Assembly: GCF_003605435.1 (NCBI RefSeq)
Contig: NZ_QXQB01000002.1
Span: forward strand, 1,116,001 to 1,180,000
DNA: 64,000 nt
DNA from: Paenibacillus pinisoli
GTDB lineage: Bacteria > Bacillota > Bacilli > Paenibacillales > Paenibacillaceae
Direction of reading: 5' to 3'
Shown: in pieces, positions 9,390 through 17,854 of the stretch
How positions within the stretch are numbered: the first letter of the stretch is position 1
How the letters are laid out: each line of letters begins with the position of its first letter
Notes under the pieces: generated by a model
What the model was told of the DNA's origin: nothing
Databases searched by the model: none
The model's input: the letters and a program-made list of their open reading frames with translations, nothing else
Made by a program: the position numbers and the translations under genes

Positions 9390-11150
9390 TCAGCCGGACG
9401 GCGATTCCAGCAGAAGCGGGAGCGAAATGGCAATTGTCGTGCCTCTTCCAGCCTCGGATGCGGCTTCAATCGTGCCATTATGCGCCAGGACAATGGACTT
9501 TGCAATGCTCATGCCAAGTCCCGCTCCACTCTTCTCCTCCGTATTGGTGCCGCGATAATAGCGCTCGAACAAATTCATTAGCGTCTCCTCGTCCATCCCC
9601 ATGCCGTCATCGCGAACAGACAGGATGGCATGGCCGCCGGACACCCCGACGCTCACCGTAATCTCGGTGCCTTCCGGATTATGCTTAACGGCATTTATAA
9701 TCACATTGTCCAGCATTCGTGCGAACCACTTGGCATTCGCCAGCACGCGAATCGGTGTCGACTCGTCTTCATTCTCATATTGGAAGGCCGTGCCCTCCAT
9801 CGTCATATCATTCACATAGTTAAGCACAATTCGCCTGACGAATTCCTGCAGTTCTACCGGCTTCACTTCAAATGGCACCTGCTTGTTTTTAAGCTGGAAG
9901 GCTAGCGAGAAATCCTGAATCAAATCAATCATATAATCGCTTTTGTCCCGAATGGTGCCGCCCATCTCCTTCAGCTCCTCCTCTGTGAAGTTGTATTGCC
10001 CGCTCTCCAGAAGGTGGCCGTAGCCCTGAATCGAGCTCAGCGGAGTGCGCAAATCATGGGAGATGCCCGTCATCCATTCCTCGCGCGTCTTCTCCAGCCG
10101 GATCCGGTCCTGCTCCGCAGTGTGCAGCCTTAATGTCATCTCACGGAATCCGTCGATGACTTCCTTGTAGAGCTTATACTTTCGGCGCAGCTTGCCGTTC
10201 TTGCGATAGACCCGTCTCTGATCCTTTGCGGACAAGGTCTCTTCATATTGTCCCCTGCCAAGCCGTGCGAACCAATCAATGAACAGCAGCAGCGGCCTGC
10301 CATAGCGGTAGCCATGATATATGGAAAAGGCTAGTGTTGCGATTAGTATGGCCCCTCCAATGAATGAAGCCAAGATGATTACTTCTTTCATGAAAGGCTG
10401 CTTGACATAACCTCCCCGTTTGCTTTGGTGCAATACCCAGAATGTATTCGTTTCACGATCCGCATGGACGGATACGACAGTTGGAAAGTTGCCCTTCATC
10501 TTCTCCATTGTAATGAGCTCAAGCGGAGCGTACCGTTCCCGTTCCATAGGCATGCCTACCGATTGCTGTACTTGACCGTTACTATCTATAATTTGCAGCG
10601 TATGCCGGGATTTCGCCAGTTCTTCGTTAAGCTGCTCTGCTGCTTCTTCCCTCAAAACACCGTCTCTCGCATATTTGGCATAAATGGACTGCACCTCAAC
10701 CGAGCGATCATTGACATAACCAAGCATGAATAGAGCCATGTTAGGCACCGAATCGTCCAGCGACATCATCACTTCATAAGGACCATACCGCTTCGTCTGC
10801 TGGATAACGAGCAGTTCACCCGTAGTATAAACTTGCGGCACATCCTCTGGAGTATTCGCTTCGTAGATCACATTGCCTTGGCTATTCACTACTTGCAGCC
10901 AGTAATGTTGTTCCGCCAGCTGATCCACCCAACGCTTCGGCACCACAGCTTTCTGCTCAGTCACATCCGTCTCCATAATAATGACATCCAACGAACCGAA
11001 CGGAAATCTTTGTTTCATATCCTCATTGACTAATAATTGGATGAAGACAAGCACTATCGTAAATATCATGAGCAGAACAAAGACAAACAGCAATAACATC
11101 TGATAGGTAAAATGAAGGGTCAGCCTTCGCTTTACATTGCGAGTCTTCAT
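9390..11150 (-). CDS. Membrane sensor histidine kinase
   Basis: Senses an unknown extracellular signal and phosphorylates the response regulator encoded just upstream. The 586 residues have two membrane helices (about 14-36 and 258-282) bracketing a 220-residue extracellular domain I do not recognise. A linker follows, then the H-box GISHDLRTPLSSIQGYGHLL (about residue 370), N-box VIINAVKHNPEGT, and ATP-lid motifs SVRDDGMGMDEE and GAGLGMSIAKSIV. It overlaps the regulator gene by 4 bases. Divergence from the DUF418 gene suggests that membrane protein as a possible target. Confidence 0.92.
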   Translation of the reverse strand: MKTRNVKRRLTLHFTYQMLLLFVFVLLMIFTIVLVFIQLLVNEDMKQRFPFGSLDVIIMETDVTEQKAVVPKRWVDQLAEQHYWLQVVNSQGNVIYEANTPEDVPQVYTTGELLVIQQTKRYGPYEVMMSLDDSVPNMALFMLGYVNDRSVEVQSIYAKYARDGVLREEAAEQLNEELAKSRHTLQIIDSNGQVQQSVGMPMERERYAPLELITMEKMKGNFPTVVSVHADRETNTFWVLHQSKRGGYVKQPFMKEVIILASFIGGAILIATLAFSIYHGYRYGRPLLLFIDWFARLGRGQYEETLSAKDQRRVYRKNGKLRRKYKLYKEVIDGFREMTLRLHTAEQDRIRLEKTREEWMTGISHDLRTPLSSIQGYGHLLESGQYNFTEEELKEMGGTIRDKSDYMIDLIQDFSLAFQLKNKQVPFEVKPVELQEFVRRIVLNYVNDMTMEGTAFQYENEDESTPIRVLANAKWFARMLDNVIINAVKHNPEGTEITVSVGVSGGHAILSVRDDGMGMDEETLMNLFERYYRGTNTEEKSGAGLGMSIAKSIVLAHNGTIEAASEAGRGTTIAISLPLLLESPSG

Positions 11151-11866
11151 GACTGCTTTCCCTTTGCTAGCTTATAGCCTAGTCCGCGAATGGTCAGAAG
11201 ATGACACGGCTCGCTTGGATTGCGTTCGATTCTCTCACGGATTTTGCGGATATGAACCATAACGGTATTGTCATCGCCGTCGCCATCAAGGCCCCATACA
11301 GCCTCATACAGCTGAGATTTGGAAAAAACAATGCCAGGATTTTTGCACAGGAAATGAAGCAGTTGATACGCCATCGCGGGACAAGCAACCTCCTTGCCTT
11401 CCACCAGCAGTTCACCCGCCGCATCGTCCAGCACGAACCGTCCGAAGTCATAACGCTGCCTCTTCTCCTCCATTACCGAGACAGGAGTCAAGCCGCCGCG
11501 GCGCAGCCGCGCTTTTATTCGGGCTGCAATCTCAAGCGGATTGAACGGCTTTGTAACATAGTCGTCTCCGCCTGTCGCAAAGCCGGTCAACACATCAAGG
11601 TCAGACGCCCTTGCGGTCAAATAGATGATATGGGCATCGGACAGCTCTCTAATCTTGGGACAGAGATCAAAGCCGGTCTGATCCGGCAGCATCACGTCCA
11701 GCAGCACAATATCAGCGCCATGCTTCCCGATCAACTTGAGAGCATCGACGGCATTATGGGCGGTGTACAGATAACGGAACCCTTCCTTGCGAAGCGTCAT
11801 GTCCAACATCTTCGTAATGGCGCGTTCATCGTCTATCATTACAATTCTTGCATTCGATACATCCAA
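11147..11866 (-). CDS. OmpR-family response regulator
   Basis: Two-domain transcription factor. The receiver domain (about residues 6-120) has MIDDERAITKML, the phospho-acceptor in DIVLLDVMLPDQTG and the conserved lysine in DDYVTKPFNP. The C-terminal winged helix (about 140-236) includes SQLYEAVWGLDGDGDDNTVMVHIRKIRERIE. The likely start is a TTG with GGAGGGG seven bases upstream. It forms an operon with the kinase that follows. The 140-bp gap to the divergent DUF418 gene is the probable control region. Confidence 0.92.
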   Translation of the reverse strand: MDVSNARIVMIDDERAITKMLDMTLRKEGFRYLYTAHNAVDALKLIGKHGADIVLLDVMLPDQTGFDLCPKIRELSDAHIIYLTARASDLDVLTGFATGGDDYVTKPFNPLEIAARIKARLRRGGLTPVSVMEEKRQRYDFGRFVLDDAAGELLVEGKEVACPAMAYQLLHFLCKNPGIVFSKSQLYEAVWGLDGDGDDNTVMVHIRKIRERIERNPSEPCHLLTIRGLGYKLAKGKQS

Positions 11867-12006
11867 TCTCTATCCCCTCCATCCTTATTTTACTATAGAA
11901 ACCTTAATTTCCGTTTAACGGATGCCCATCTCTTCAGCCAAAAATAAGACCGGCATTAACAGCAGGTAAATTACTGTTTCTATAATGGGGAGCGAGGTGA
12001 TGGAAA

Positions 12007-13212
12007 ATGATACAAAAAATAGGAAGACAAAGCATCGTAGACGAAATTCGCGGCTTGAGCTTGCTCGGCATTCTGCTATCCAATTTGCTCATCTTTCAGT
12101 ATGGCATGTGGGGCAAGGATGAGATCGGTCTGTTCGGACTCTCCGGTGCTGATAGCATGGCGCACACTCTTGTAAAAATCGTAATTGAAGGGAGCTTCAT
12201 GCCCATCTTCGCATTTCTATTCGGCTTCGGAATGCTTAAGCTAATGGAGGGACTCGAAGCGAAGGGAACCGGGTTCAAGATGGTCATCGTGCGCCGGTCG
12301 ATCATGCTTATCGGGCTTGGATTCTTGCATTCCTATTTTCTCTGGGAAGGCGACATCTTATTATTGTACGGCGGAATGAGCCTCTTCCTCCTCCTGTTCT
12401 TAAGACGCAAGGCCAAAACAGTCTTGATCTGGGGCATCGCGCTTCTGCCGATTATCGGTCTGGCCGGTATGGACTCAACAGGCCCGCTGATTGAAGAAAC
12501 GAAAATGATCCAGGAAAAAACAGAGTCTTATGTCATAAAATCTATCGATGTATATCAGAACGGAAGCTACTCGGAAATATTCGACTTCCGCCATGATGAG
12601 CCGAGACCGCTCGAAGCCGACGGCCTGATTCTAATTGCCGCTTATCTGCTCGTCCCGTTCATGACAGCCCCCATGTTTTTATTCGGCATGTATGCGGCCA
12701 GAAAAGACTGGTTCTATCAGCCTGAGACCAAACGTGCCTTTTACTTCAAATGGTCTTCCGTCTTTCTAATATCAGGTTTGATCATGAAATCGATGAAGCA
12801 GATTTGGCCTGATACGATTTTTGGCGGAGTGAGTGGCGCGCTTGGAATGTTGATCTTGTCACTCGGTTATATTATGGGGTTCGCTTTGCTGCTCTCGCTT
12901 GGGAAAGCAACGGCCCTGCGGAACGGCTTCAAGTCCGTCGGCAAGCTGTCGCTCACCAATTACTTACTGCAGACCGTCATCTGCACAACGCTCTTCTATG
13001 GCTATGGCTTTGGATGGTACGGCAAGCTTGGCATTATCGCTGGTATCGGTATTGGCATTGCCATCTATACGCTCCAGCTGCTAGGCAGTGCGCTTTACCT
13101 GAAGCGGTTCCGTATCGGCCCCGTCGAATGGCTGCTTCGGATTTGGACGTATTGGAGCTGGAACGGAAAGCCGAGACAACAAGTGACGAACGACATAGAT
13201 GTAAAAGCCTGA
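12007..13212 (+). CDS. DUF418-family membrane protein (YeiB-like)
   Basis: Integral membrane protein of about ten helices with no established biochemical role. Family features: an N-terminal RGLSLLGILLSNLLIFQYG segment and a C-terminal KSVGKLSLTNYLLQTVICT followed by GPVEWLLRIWTYW, the DUF418 signature region. The 401 residues are normal for the family. GAGGTG precedes the ATG. It is divergent from the two-component system and ends at a strong terminator. A part in envelope stress response is inference from context only. Confidence 0.82.
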   Translation: MIQKIGRQSIVDEIRGLSLLGILLSNLLIFQYGMWGKDEIGLFGLSGADSMAHTLVKIVIEGSFMPIFAFLFGFGMLKLMEGLEAKGTGFKMVIVRRSIMLIGLGFLHSYFLWEGDILLLYGGMSLFLLLFLRRKAKTVLIWGIALLPIIGLAGMDSTGPLIEETKMIQEKTESYVIKSIDVYQNGSYSEIFDFRHDEPRPLEADGLILIAAYLLVPFMTAPMFLFGMYAARKDWFYQPETKRAFYFKWSSVFLISGLIMKSMKQIWPDTIFGGVSGALGMLILSLGYIMGFALLLSLGKATALRNGFKSVGKLSLTNYLLQTVICTTLFYGYGFGWYGKLGIIAGIGIGIAIYTLQLLGSALYLKRFRIGPVEWLLRIWTYWSWNGKPRQQVTNDIDVKA

Positions 13213-13216
13213 TCGT

Positions 13217-13266
13217 AAAAAGGCGTTCCCGACCCGGTCCAGGACCGAGCAGCGGGAACGCCTTTT
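13217..13266. terminator. Bidirectional terminator, copy 1 of a repeated hairpin family
   Basis: AAAAAGGCGTTCCCG pairs with CGGGAACGCCTTTT, with an inner CGGTCC/GGACCG hairpin. It lies between convergent genes and has A-runs and T-runs on both sides. The same design recurs at 15404-15452 with matched base changes in the stem. Confidence 0.85.
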
Positions 13267-13271
13267 CGCTT

Positions 13272-13548
13272 CTACATATTCATGATTTCGTTCCCTGTAT
13301 TTCCTCTATACATGTGTGAATGCGGATATCTTCCGTTCATGGTTGTCTGACCTTCAAAATAATGATAGCGTCCCCCATTCAGCAAGGCGATTGAAGGACC
13401 CGTAGTTCCCCTAATGTAATGAATATGCTCATCATCAAATGAAGTTTTTGCATAATAATGATGAACGTGCTGCCCTCCGCTAGGCGCCGGCTGCGAGTGT
13501 ACAGATTCCTTATCTTTCGAGACAATAAACCCGTAATTGGAATTCCAT
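13272..13548 (-). pseudogene. YmaF-family gene, apparently frameshifted near its start
   Basis: Read on the minus strand, the frame closed by TAG at 13272-13274 encodes a His/Tyr/Gly-rich protein including GGQHVHHYY, DEHIHYIRGTTGPS and NGGRYHYFEGQTTMNGRYPH. These HxH/GxT repeats are like Bacillus YmaF. That frame is open up to 13562 but contains no usable start. The only good start, ATG 13548 with GGAGG eight bases upstream, is in another frame and stops after 12 codons; a single-base shift around 13520-13545 would join the two. It is therefore a decayed gene or a sequence error. Function of YmaF is unknown. Confidence 0.6.
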
Positions 13549-13721
13549 ATACACAGCCTCCATTAGGAAATTTGACTATGTATAATATAGGTATATGCTT
13601 TGGTTTGAGCCGGCTTTCGTCTAGCTTAAACAAGAACGCCAGAAAACAATTCCGTTCTTCCGGTACATGGGACAGCAGAAGGCAATATAATGCATGAGTC
13701 CAATTAATAAGGAGAACATCG

Positions 13722-15362
13722 ATGAAACGCACACTATTCTATGATTACATTATCGTAGGGACAGGACCCGCCGGTGCTGTCATTGCCAAACTTCTCTCCG
13801 ACCAGAAAAATACTTCCGTGCTGCTCTTGGAGGCTGGAGAAAATAATGATAAAGATATACCGATTAGCCATTCGACATTTGCTCCTGAATTGGAGGAACA
13901 GTTTTTCGCACAATACTTTTGGCAAGGAGAAGGCACCCCTCAAGCAGACGTAGACGATCGCACGTTTGAATGGACCACCGGGAGACTTTTCGGCGGCGGC
14001 TCCTCAATTAACGGGGAACAGTATGTGCGGTATACAAGCGCTGTATTTAAAGAATGGGAAAAGCTGCTGGGTCCGCTTTGGTCGCCGGCAAAGGTGATAC
14101 GACGGTTCAAACAACTGGAGAACTACAACGGAAAAACAACCAACGCGAATGCACGCGGCTATAACGGGAGAATCGACATCCGGCAAGCCCCTGCCCGTCC
14201 GACAGTGATGGCTAAGAAGCTGGTTTCCGCTATAGAACGAGCTACAGGCTTTCGGGAGATCGTGGATTACAATAACCCAAGAACCCCTCTCGGCCCCTTT
14301 ACCCGTTGGCAGCTGTATCAAAAACCGAACGGCCGAAGGGTAAGCTCGTCCACTGCGTTTCTCTCCTCGGACATCGTAGGCACAGGCGGCCGGGGAGCAG
14401 GCGGGCGAAGGCTGCGACTGATGTCCAACTCAACGGTTCTTCGTGTGCTGTTCTCCGGCAAAGAAGCTAAAGGAGTGGAGTTTCTACGAAAAGGGAAATG
14501 CGAAAAAGCATATGCCCGGAAGAACGTTATTATTTCCGCAGGCATTAATAGCGCTCAAATTTTGATGCTATCGGGTATTGGCCCCTATAATATTCTTAAA
14601 CAAGCAGGAATATCCCCCATATTTAATAACCCCAACGTAGGAAAGAGCTTAAGAAACCATACGTTAAACTTCGCTGTTTTTGCGACCAATCCTAATGACC
14701 GGGCGTTACCGGCCTCGGACCCTGACTCCCTTTATACCGGGGGAGCCTTCTTGCCGGAGCCTTCAGGCACGAATCCCAGACGCCGCGCAGTACAATTGAT
14801 CGGTATCGGTTCGGAAGAAAACCGGTTGTCGTTAGCGCTTATTTACCTTCGGCCCTTGAGCCGGGGGTCGATTAAAATCCAAAACAACGATCCTCTAAAA
14901 ATTGTGCTGGCGGATGAAGGCTTTCTTGATAATCCTTCTGATATGGAGGCAGTCAAAAACATCTATAAGGTATATGTGCGAAAGATAGCGTCCGAGTTGG
15001 CGGCCATCGATTCGTCCTATCAGCTTATATCCCCCACGATCGATATCATTGACGATGACTCCAAGCTTGAAGCGTTTATTAAAGGCAACTTCGACCACAA
15101 CCATCATCAGCAAAGCTCGCTCCGCATGGCTCCACTCAATAAAGGCGGGGTTGTCGACAGCCGCGGATACGTTCACGGAGTGAAAAAGTTATTGGTTGCC
15201 GATGCTTCCATCATCCCGTTCACGGTGGACGGGAATACCTCGGCCGCATCATTCCTTATTGGTTACACCATTGCCCGGCAATTAATCATGCATAATCGAA
15301 GATTGCAAAGACATCGCGAATTCAAAAAAAATGGATATCTGTTCGAAAACGACGAGGAGTGA
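13722..15362 (+). CDS. GMC-family flavin oxidoreductase
   Basis: FAD-dependent alcohol/sugar oxidase or dehydrogenase of the glucose-methanol-choline family; substrate unknown. The N-terminal dinucleotide fold is YDYIIVGTGPAGAVIAKLL (about residues 8-26). GMC signature 1 appears as TGRLFGGGSSINGEQYVRY and signature 2 as SAGINSAQILMLSGIG. The C-terminal active-site His lies in FDHNHHQQSSLRM, followed by DGNTSAASFLIGYTIARQL. Length (546) fits. It appears monocistronic and ends at the second copy of the repeated terminator. No signal peptide is seen. Confidence 0.88.
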   Translation: MKRTLFYDYIIVGTGPAGAVIAKLLSDQKNTSVLLLEAGENNDKDIPISHSTFAPELEEQFFAQYFWQGEGTPQADVDDRTFEWTTGRLFGGGSSINGEQYVRYTSAVFKEWEKLLGPLWSPAKVIRRFKQLENYNGKTTNANARGYNGRIDIRQAPARPTVMAKKLVSAIERATGFREIVDYNNPRTPLGPFTRWQLYQKPNGRRVSSSTAFLSSDIVGTGGRGAGGRRLRLMSNSTVLRVLFSGKEAKGVEFLRKGKCEKAYARKNVIISAGINSAQILMLSGIGPYNILKQAGISPIFNNPNVGKSLRNHTLNFAVFATNPNDRALPASDPDSLYTGGAFLPEPSGTNPRRRAVQLIGIGSEENRLSLALIYLRPLSRGSIKIQNNDPLKIVLADEGFLDNPSDMEAVKNIYKVYVRKIASELAAIDSSYQLISPTIDIIDDDSKLEAFIKGNFDHNHHQQSSLRMAPLNKGGVVDSRGYVHGVKKLLVADASIIPFTVDGNTSAASFLIGYTIARQLIMHNRRLQRHREFKKNGYLFENDEE

Positions 15363-15403
15363 AAATCGCAGGCACTTGGAAGGGCTGATGCGAGTTGAAT
15401 GCC

Positions 15404-15452
15404 AAAGGCGATCCCGGCCCGGTCCATGACCGAGCGGCGGGATCGCCTTTTT
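15404..15452. terminator. Bidirectional terminator, copy 2 of the repeated hairpin family
   Basis: AAAGGCGATCCCG pairs with CGGGATCGCCTTTTT, with inner CGGTC/GACCG. It differs from copy 1 by a compensated stem pair (GTT/AAC versus GAT/ATC), which shows that the structure is maintained. It lies between the convergent GMC and GH4 genes. Confidence 0.85.
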
Positions 15453-15464
15453 GTTAATGCCCAT

Positions 15465-16772
15465 TCATTTGACTTTAAAAAATTGCGGCAAGTACGCCCT
15501 GTTCCGCTCCAGCATCTCTTCCAGCAGCGCCTCGGCCACATTGGCGGAATCCGTGAGCGGATGGCTCGCCAGCGCCAGAAGCGCCTTCTCTTTGCTGCCG
15601 GTGACGGCTGCTTCGATGGCCAGGCTTTCATACGTCTTAACGGCATGGATGAGGCCTTTCGTTCCTTCCGGCACGCGCTTCACCGGAACCGGAGCCGCGC
15701 CATCGCCCGTTACCACGCAATTGACTTCTATGGCCGCATCATCCGGCAAAAAGTCCAAAATGCCGTCATTGCGCACGTTCAGCGTCTGGATATCGCCCGT
15801 ATTATTATAGATGGAGTGCATCAGCTTGACTGCAGCCTCGGAATAATAAGCGCCGCCGCGCTGCTCCAGCTGCTTCGGCTTCTCCGCCAGCTCCGGCTGC
15901 TTGTAGATCTCGAACAGCTCCTCTTCCAGACGCTTGACCGTCTCCGCCCGGTTATCGCCTCTCGCCGCGGCAGCCTTGCCCTCCTCCACCATCTCCCGGT
16001 GCAGATAAAAGTATTTCAAGTAATAGGACGGAATTGCCCCGAGCTCCCGCACCAGCCTGTCGTTCCAGGCCAGCTGCGGCACATTGGAGGCGGAGTAAGA
16101 ACTTTGGCGGTCCAGCAGCTCCTCCAGCTTCGACTCGCCGTCAATCTCGATCCGGCTGATCCAGTGCAGATGGTTAAGTCCCGCAAACTCGCAATAGATG
16201 CGGTCAATCGGAACATGGTACAAGGACGAGAGCCACTTGTATGCCGCGATCGGGGAATTGCACAGTCCGATGGAGCGGACGCTGGAATGCTTCAGAATCG
16301 CTTCCGTGACCATGCCCGCCGGGTTCGTGAAGTTCAGCAGCCAGGCATCCGGGCACAGCTCCTCCATGTCCTTGCATATATCGAGCAGAACAGGAATCGT
16401 GCGCAGCGCCTTCATCATGCCGCCGGCGCCTGTCGTCTCCTGTCCGAGCATTCCGTATTTGACCGGGATGGACTCATCCCATCCTCTCGCCTCCAGCAGT
16501 CCCACGCGCATCTGTGTGGAGACAAAATCCGCGCCTGCAAGCGCAGCTCTGCGGTCAAGCGTCAGCTCGACGCTGATCGGCAAGCCGCTTTTCTCTACCA
16601 TCCGCTGCGCAAGCGCGCCTACAATCGCCAGCTTGTGGCGCCCCTCCGGGATGTCTGCCAGCACGATCTTGCTGACCGGAAACGATTCATGCCTCGCGAT
16701 AAAGCCTTCTATCAGCTCCGGCGTGTACGAAGAGCCTCCCCCGATGACAGCTACCTTTAGTCCATTACCCAT
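15465..16772 (-). CDS. GH4-family 6-phospho-glycosidase (6-phospho-beta-glucosidase type)
   Basis: NAD- and Mn-dependent glycosidase cleaving 6-phosphorylated disaccharides in the cytosol. The 435 residues begin with the GH4 dinucleotide motif VAVIGGGSSYTPELIEG. They continue with LLNFTNPAGMVTEAI, SIGLCNSPIAAYKWL (the metal-binding Cys) and FAGLNHLHW (the metal-binding His). The CN-His pattern is that of 6-phospho-beta-glucosidases rather than alpha-galactosidases. Its start overlaps the kinase stop by 16 bases, so the two are cotranscribed last in the sugar operon. Confidence 0.88.
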   Translation of the reverse strand: MGNGLKVAVIGGGSSYTPELIEGFIARHESFPVSKIVLADIPEGRHKLAIVGALAQRMVEKSGLPISVELTLDRRAALAGADFVSTQMRVGLLEARGWDESIPVKYGMLGQETTGAGGMMKALRTIPVLLDICKDMEELCPDAWLLNFTNPAGMVTEAILKHSSVRSIGLCNSPIAAYKWLSSLYHVPIDRIYCEFAGLNHLHWISRIEIDGESKLEELLDRQSSYSASNVPQLAWNDRLVRELGAIPSYYLKYFYLHREMVEEGKAAAARGDNRAETVKRLEEELFEIYKQPELAEKPKQLEQRGGAYYSEAAVKLMHSIYNNTGDIQTLNVRNDGILDFLPDDAAIEVNCVVTGDGAAPVPVKRVPEGTKGLIHAVKTYESLAIEAAVTGSKEKALLALASHPLTDSANVAEALLEEMLERNRAYLPQFFKVK

Positions 16773-17749
16773 TCGACATTCCTCTCCTTCACCGATAAAT
16801 CCCTCTCCAGGTTTTCATATACTGCCCCTTCAATCTGGATCCCGACTCTGTCCATCGCAAGCAGCAAGGCGCCCGCTGCCGGTTCAAGCTCCAGAATACG
16901 CAGACGGCAGTCTGGCGCTGAAGCCTTCACTTGTTGCTCAATAAACGGCACGACATATTGTCCCTCTCCGCGAGTCAGAATGCTGCCTGCAAGCACTACG
17001 TCAAACGCATCCGCTTCCATTCTCAGCTTATGAATGACGGCACTCGCCGTACAGCCAAGCTCCCGGCCTTGCCTCTCCAGAATGGCCCGCGCCGTCTCAT
17101 CACGTTCAGCAGCCTGAAATAACAGCTTGGCGAACGAATGAGGCGCACGCTTCCCTTCATCCAAGTATCCATGGTACATGTCATACACATTGTCATAGCC
17201 AGCAGCCTCAAGCACCAGCGCCGTGAGCACAGTGGGCTTCTCCCGGCCCTCCCATGCGCGGATGACCGCGCGGAAGGCTTCCACCGCCAATTCGGAGCCT
17301 CCGCCAAAATCGCCGAATTCATACCCGAACCCGCCTACTTGCAGTTCTTCTCCAGCCGCATTCATCCCGTAGCAATTCGTGCCGCTTCCGCAGATGAGCA
17401 CGACGCCGTCCGGCTGCCTTGTTCCCGCGCGCAGGCCGATAACTGTGTCGCATACGATGCCATGCCTTTCATACCCCATCGCAGCAACCATCGGCCTCAG
17501 GATTTGAAAATCCGCTTCGCGGTCAGCACCGGCAAGTCCGAACATCGCATACGCGATATCTTCCCGCCTCAGGCCGGCATCCGCCAAAGCCTTCTCCGTT
17601 GCTTCCCGAATATTGCCGTCAGCAAGCGATACTCCTAGCTGATGATTGCCGCAGCCGCTCATCCCTCTTCCCAGAATGCGGCCCGTTCGATCCGTAACGA
17701 CAGCAAGCGTCTTGCTTCCGCCGCCGTCTACGCCCAAGTAATACGTCAA
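16757..17749 (-). CDS. BadF/BadG-family sugar kinase (N-acetylglucosamine-kinase-like)
   Basis: ATPase-fold kinase of the BadF/BadG/BcrA/BcrD superfamily, whose sugar-active members phosphorylate N-acetylglucosamine or glycosides. Motifs: LGVDGGGSKTLAVVTDRTG (phosphate-1), VVLICGSGTNCYGMN, and GGFGYEFGDFGGGSELAVEA. I chose TTG 17749, with GGGAGAG seven bases upstream, giving 330 residues and the usual family N terminus. An upstream ATG would add 23 unrelated residues. Placed between the sugar-binding lipoprotein and GH4 genes, it could create the 6-phosphate the GH4 enzyme needs. Confidence 0.8.
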   Translation of the reverse strand: MTYYLGVDGGGSKTLAVVTDRTGRILGRGMSGCGNHQLGVSLADGNIREATEKALADAGLRREDIAYAMFGLAGADREADFQILRPMVAAMGYERHGIVCDTVIGLRAGTRQPDGVVLICGSGTNCYGMNAAGEELQVGGFGYEFGDFGGGSELAVEAFRAVIRAWEGREKPTVLTALVLEAAGYDNVYDMYHGYLDEGKRAPHSFAKLLFQAAERDETARAILERQGRELGCTASAVIHKLRMEADAFDVVLAGSILTRGEGQYVVPFIEQQVKASAPDCRLRILELEPAAGALLLAMDRVGIQIEGAVYENLERDLSVKERNVEWVMD

Positions 17750-17778
17750 GTATGATCTCTCCCATACCGCCTGACTGT

Positions 17779-17844
17779 TAAGGCCGGCTCCATCAGCTCG
17801 CATGCAGGAGTGCCGCATGGTCCGTCCAATGTACGCCGGCCTTA
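17779..17844 (-). promoter_or_regulatory. Intercistronic stem-loop without T-run
   Basis: TAAGGCCGGC at 17779-17788 is exactly complementary to GCCGGCCTTA at 17835-17844, and CATGC/GCATG forms an inner stem in the 46-base loop. It follows the binding-protein gene and has no U-tail. Such stems often protect upstream binding-protein mRNA or damp readthrough to later genes; that role is inferred. Confidence 0.5.
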
Positions 17845-17854
17845 GCCAGGGTCA

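Noticed and set aside
13379-13732. 117-codon frame on the minus strand near the YmaF remnant
   Set aside because: It runs through the YmaF coding frame in a different register and has no recognisable domain.
15399-16760. 453-codon plus-strand frame opposite the GH4 gene
   Set aside because: Antisense shadow of a confidently identified enzyme; composition is Arg/Gln/His-rich.
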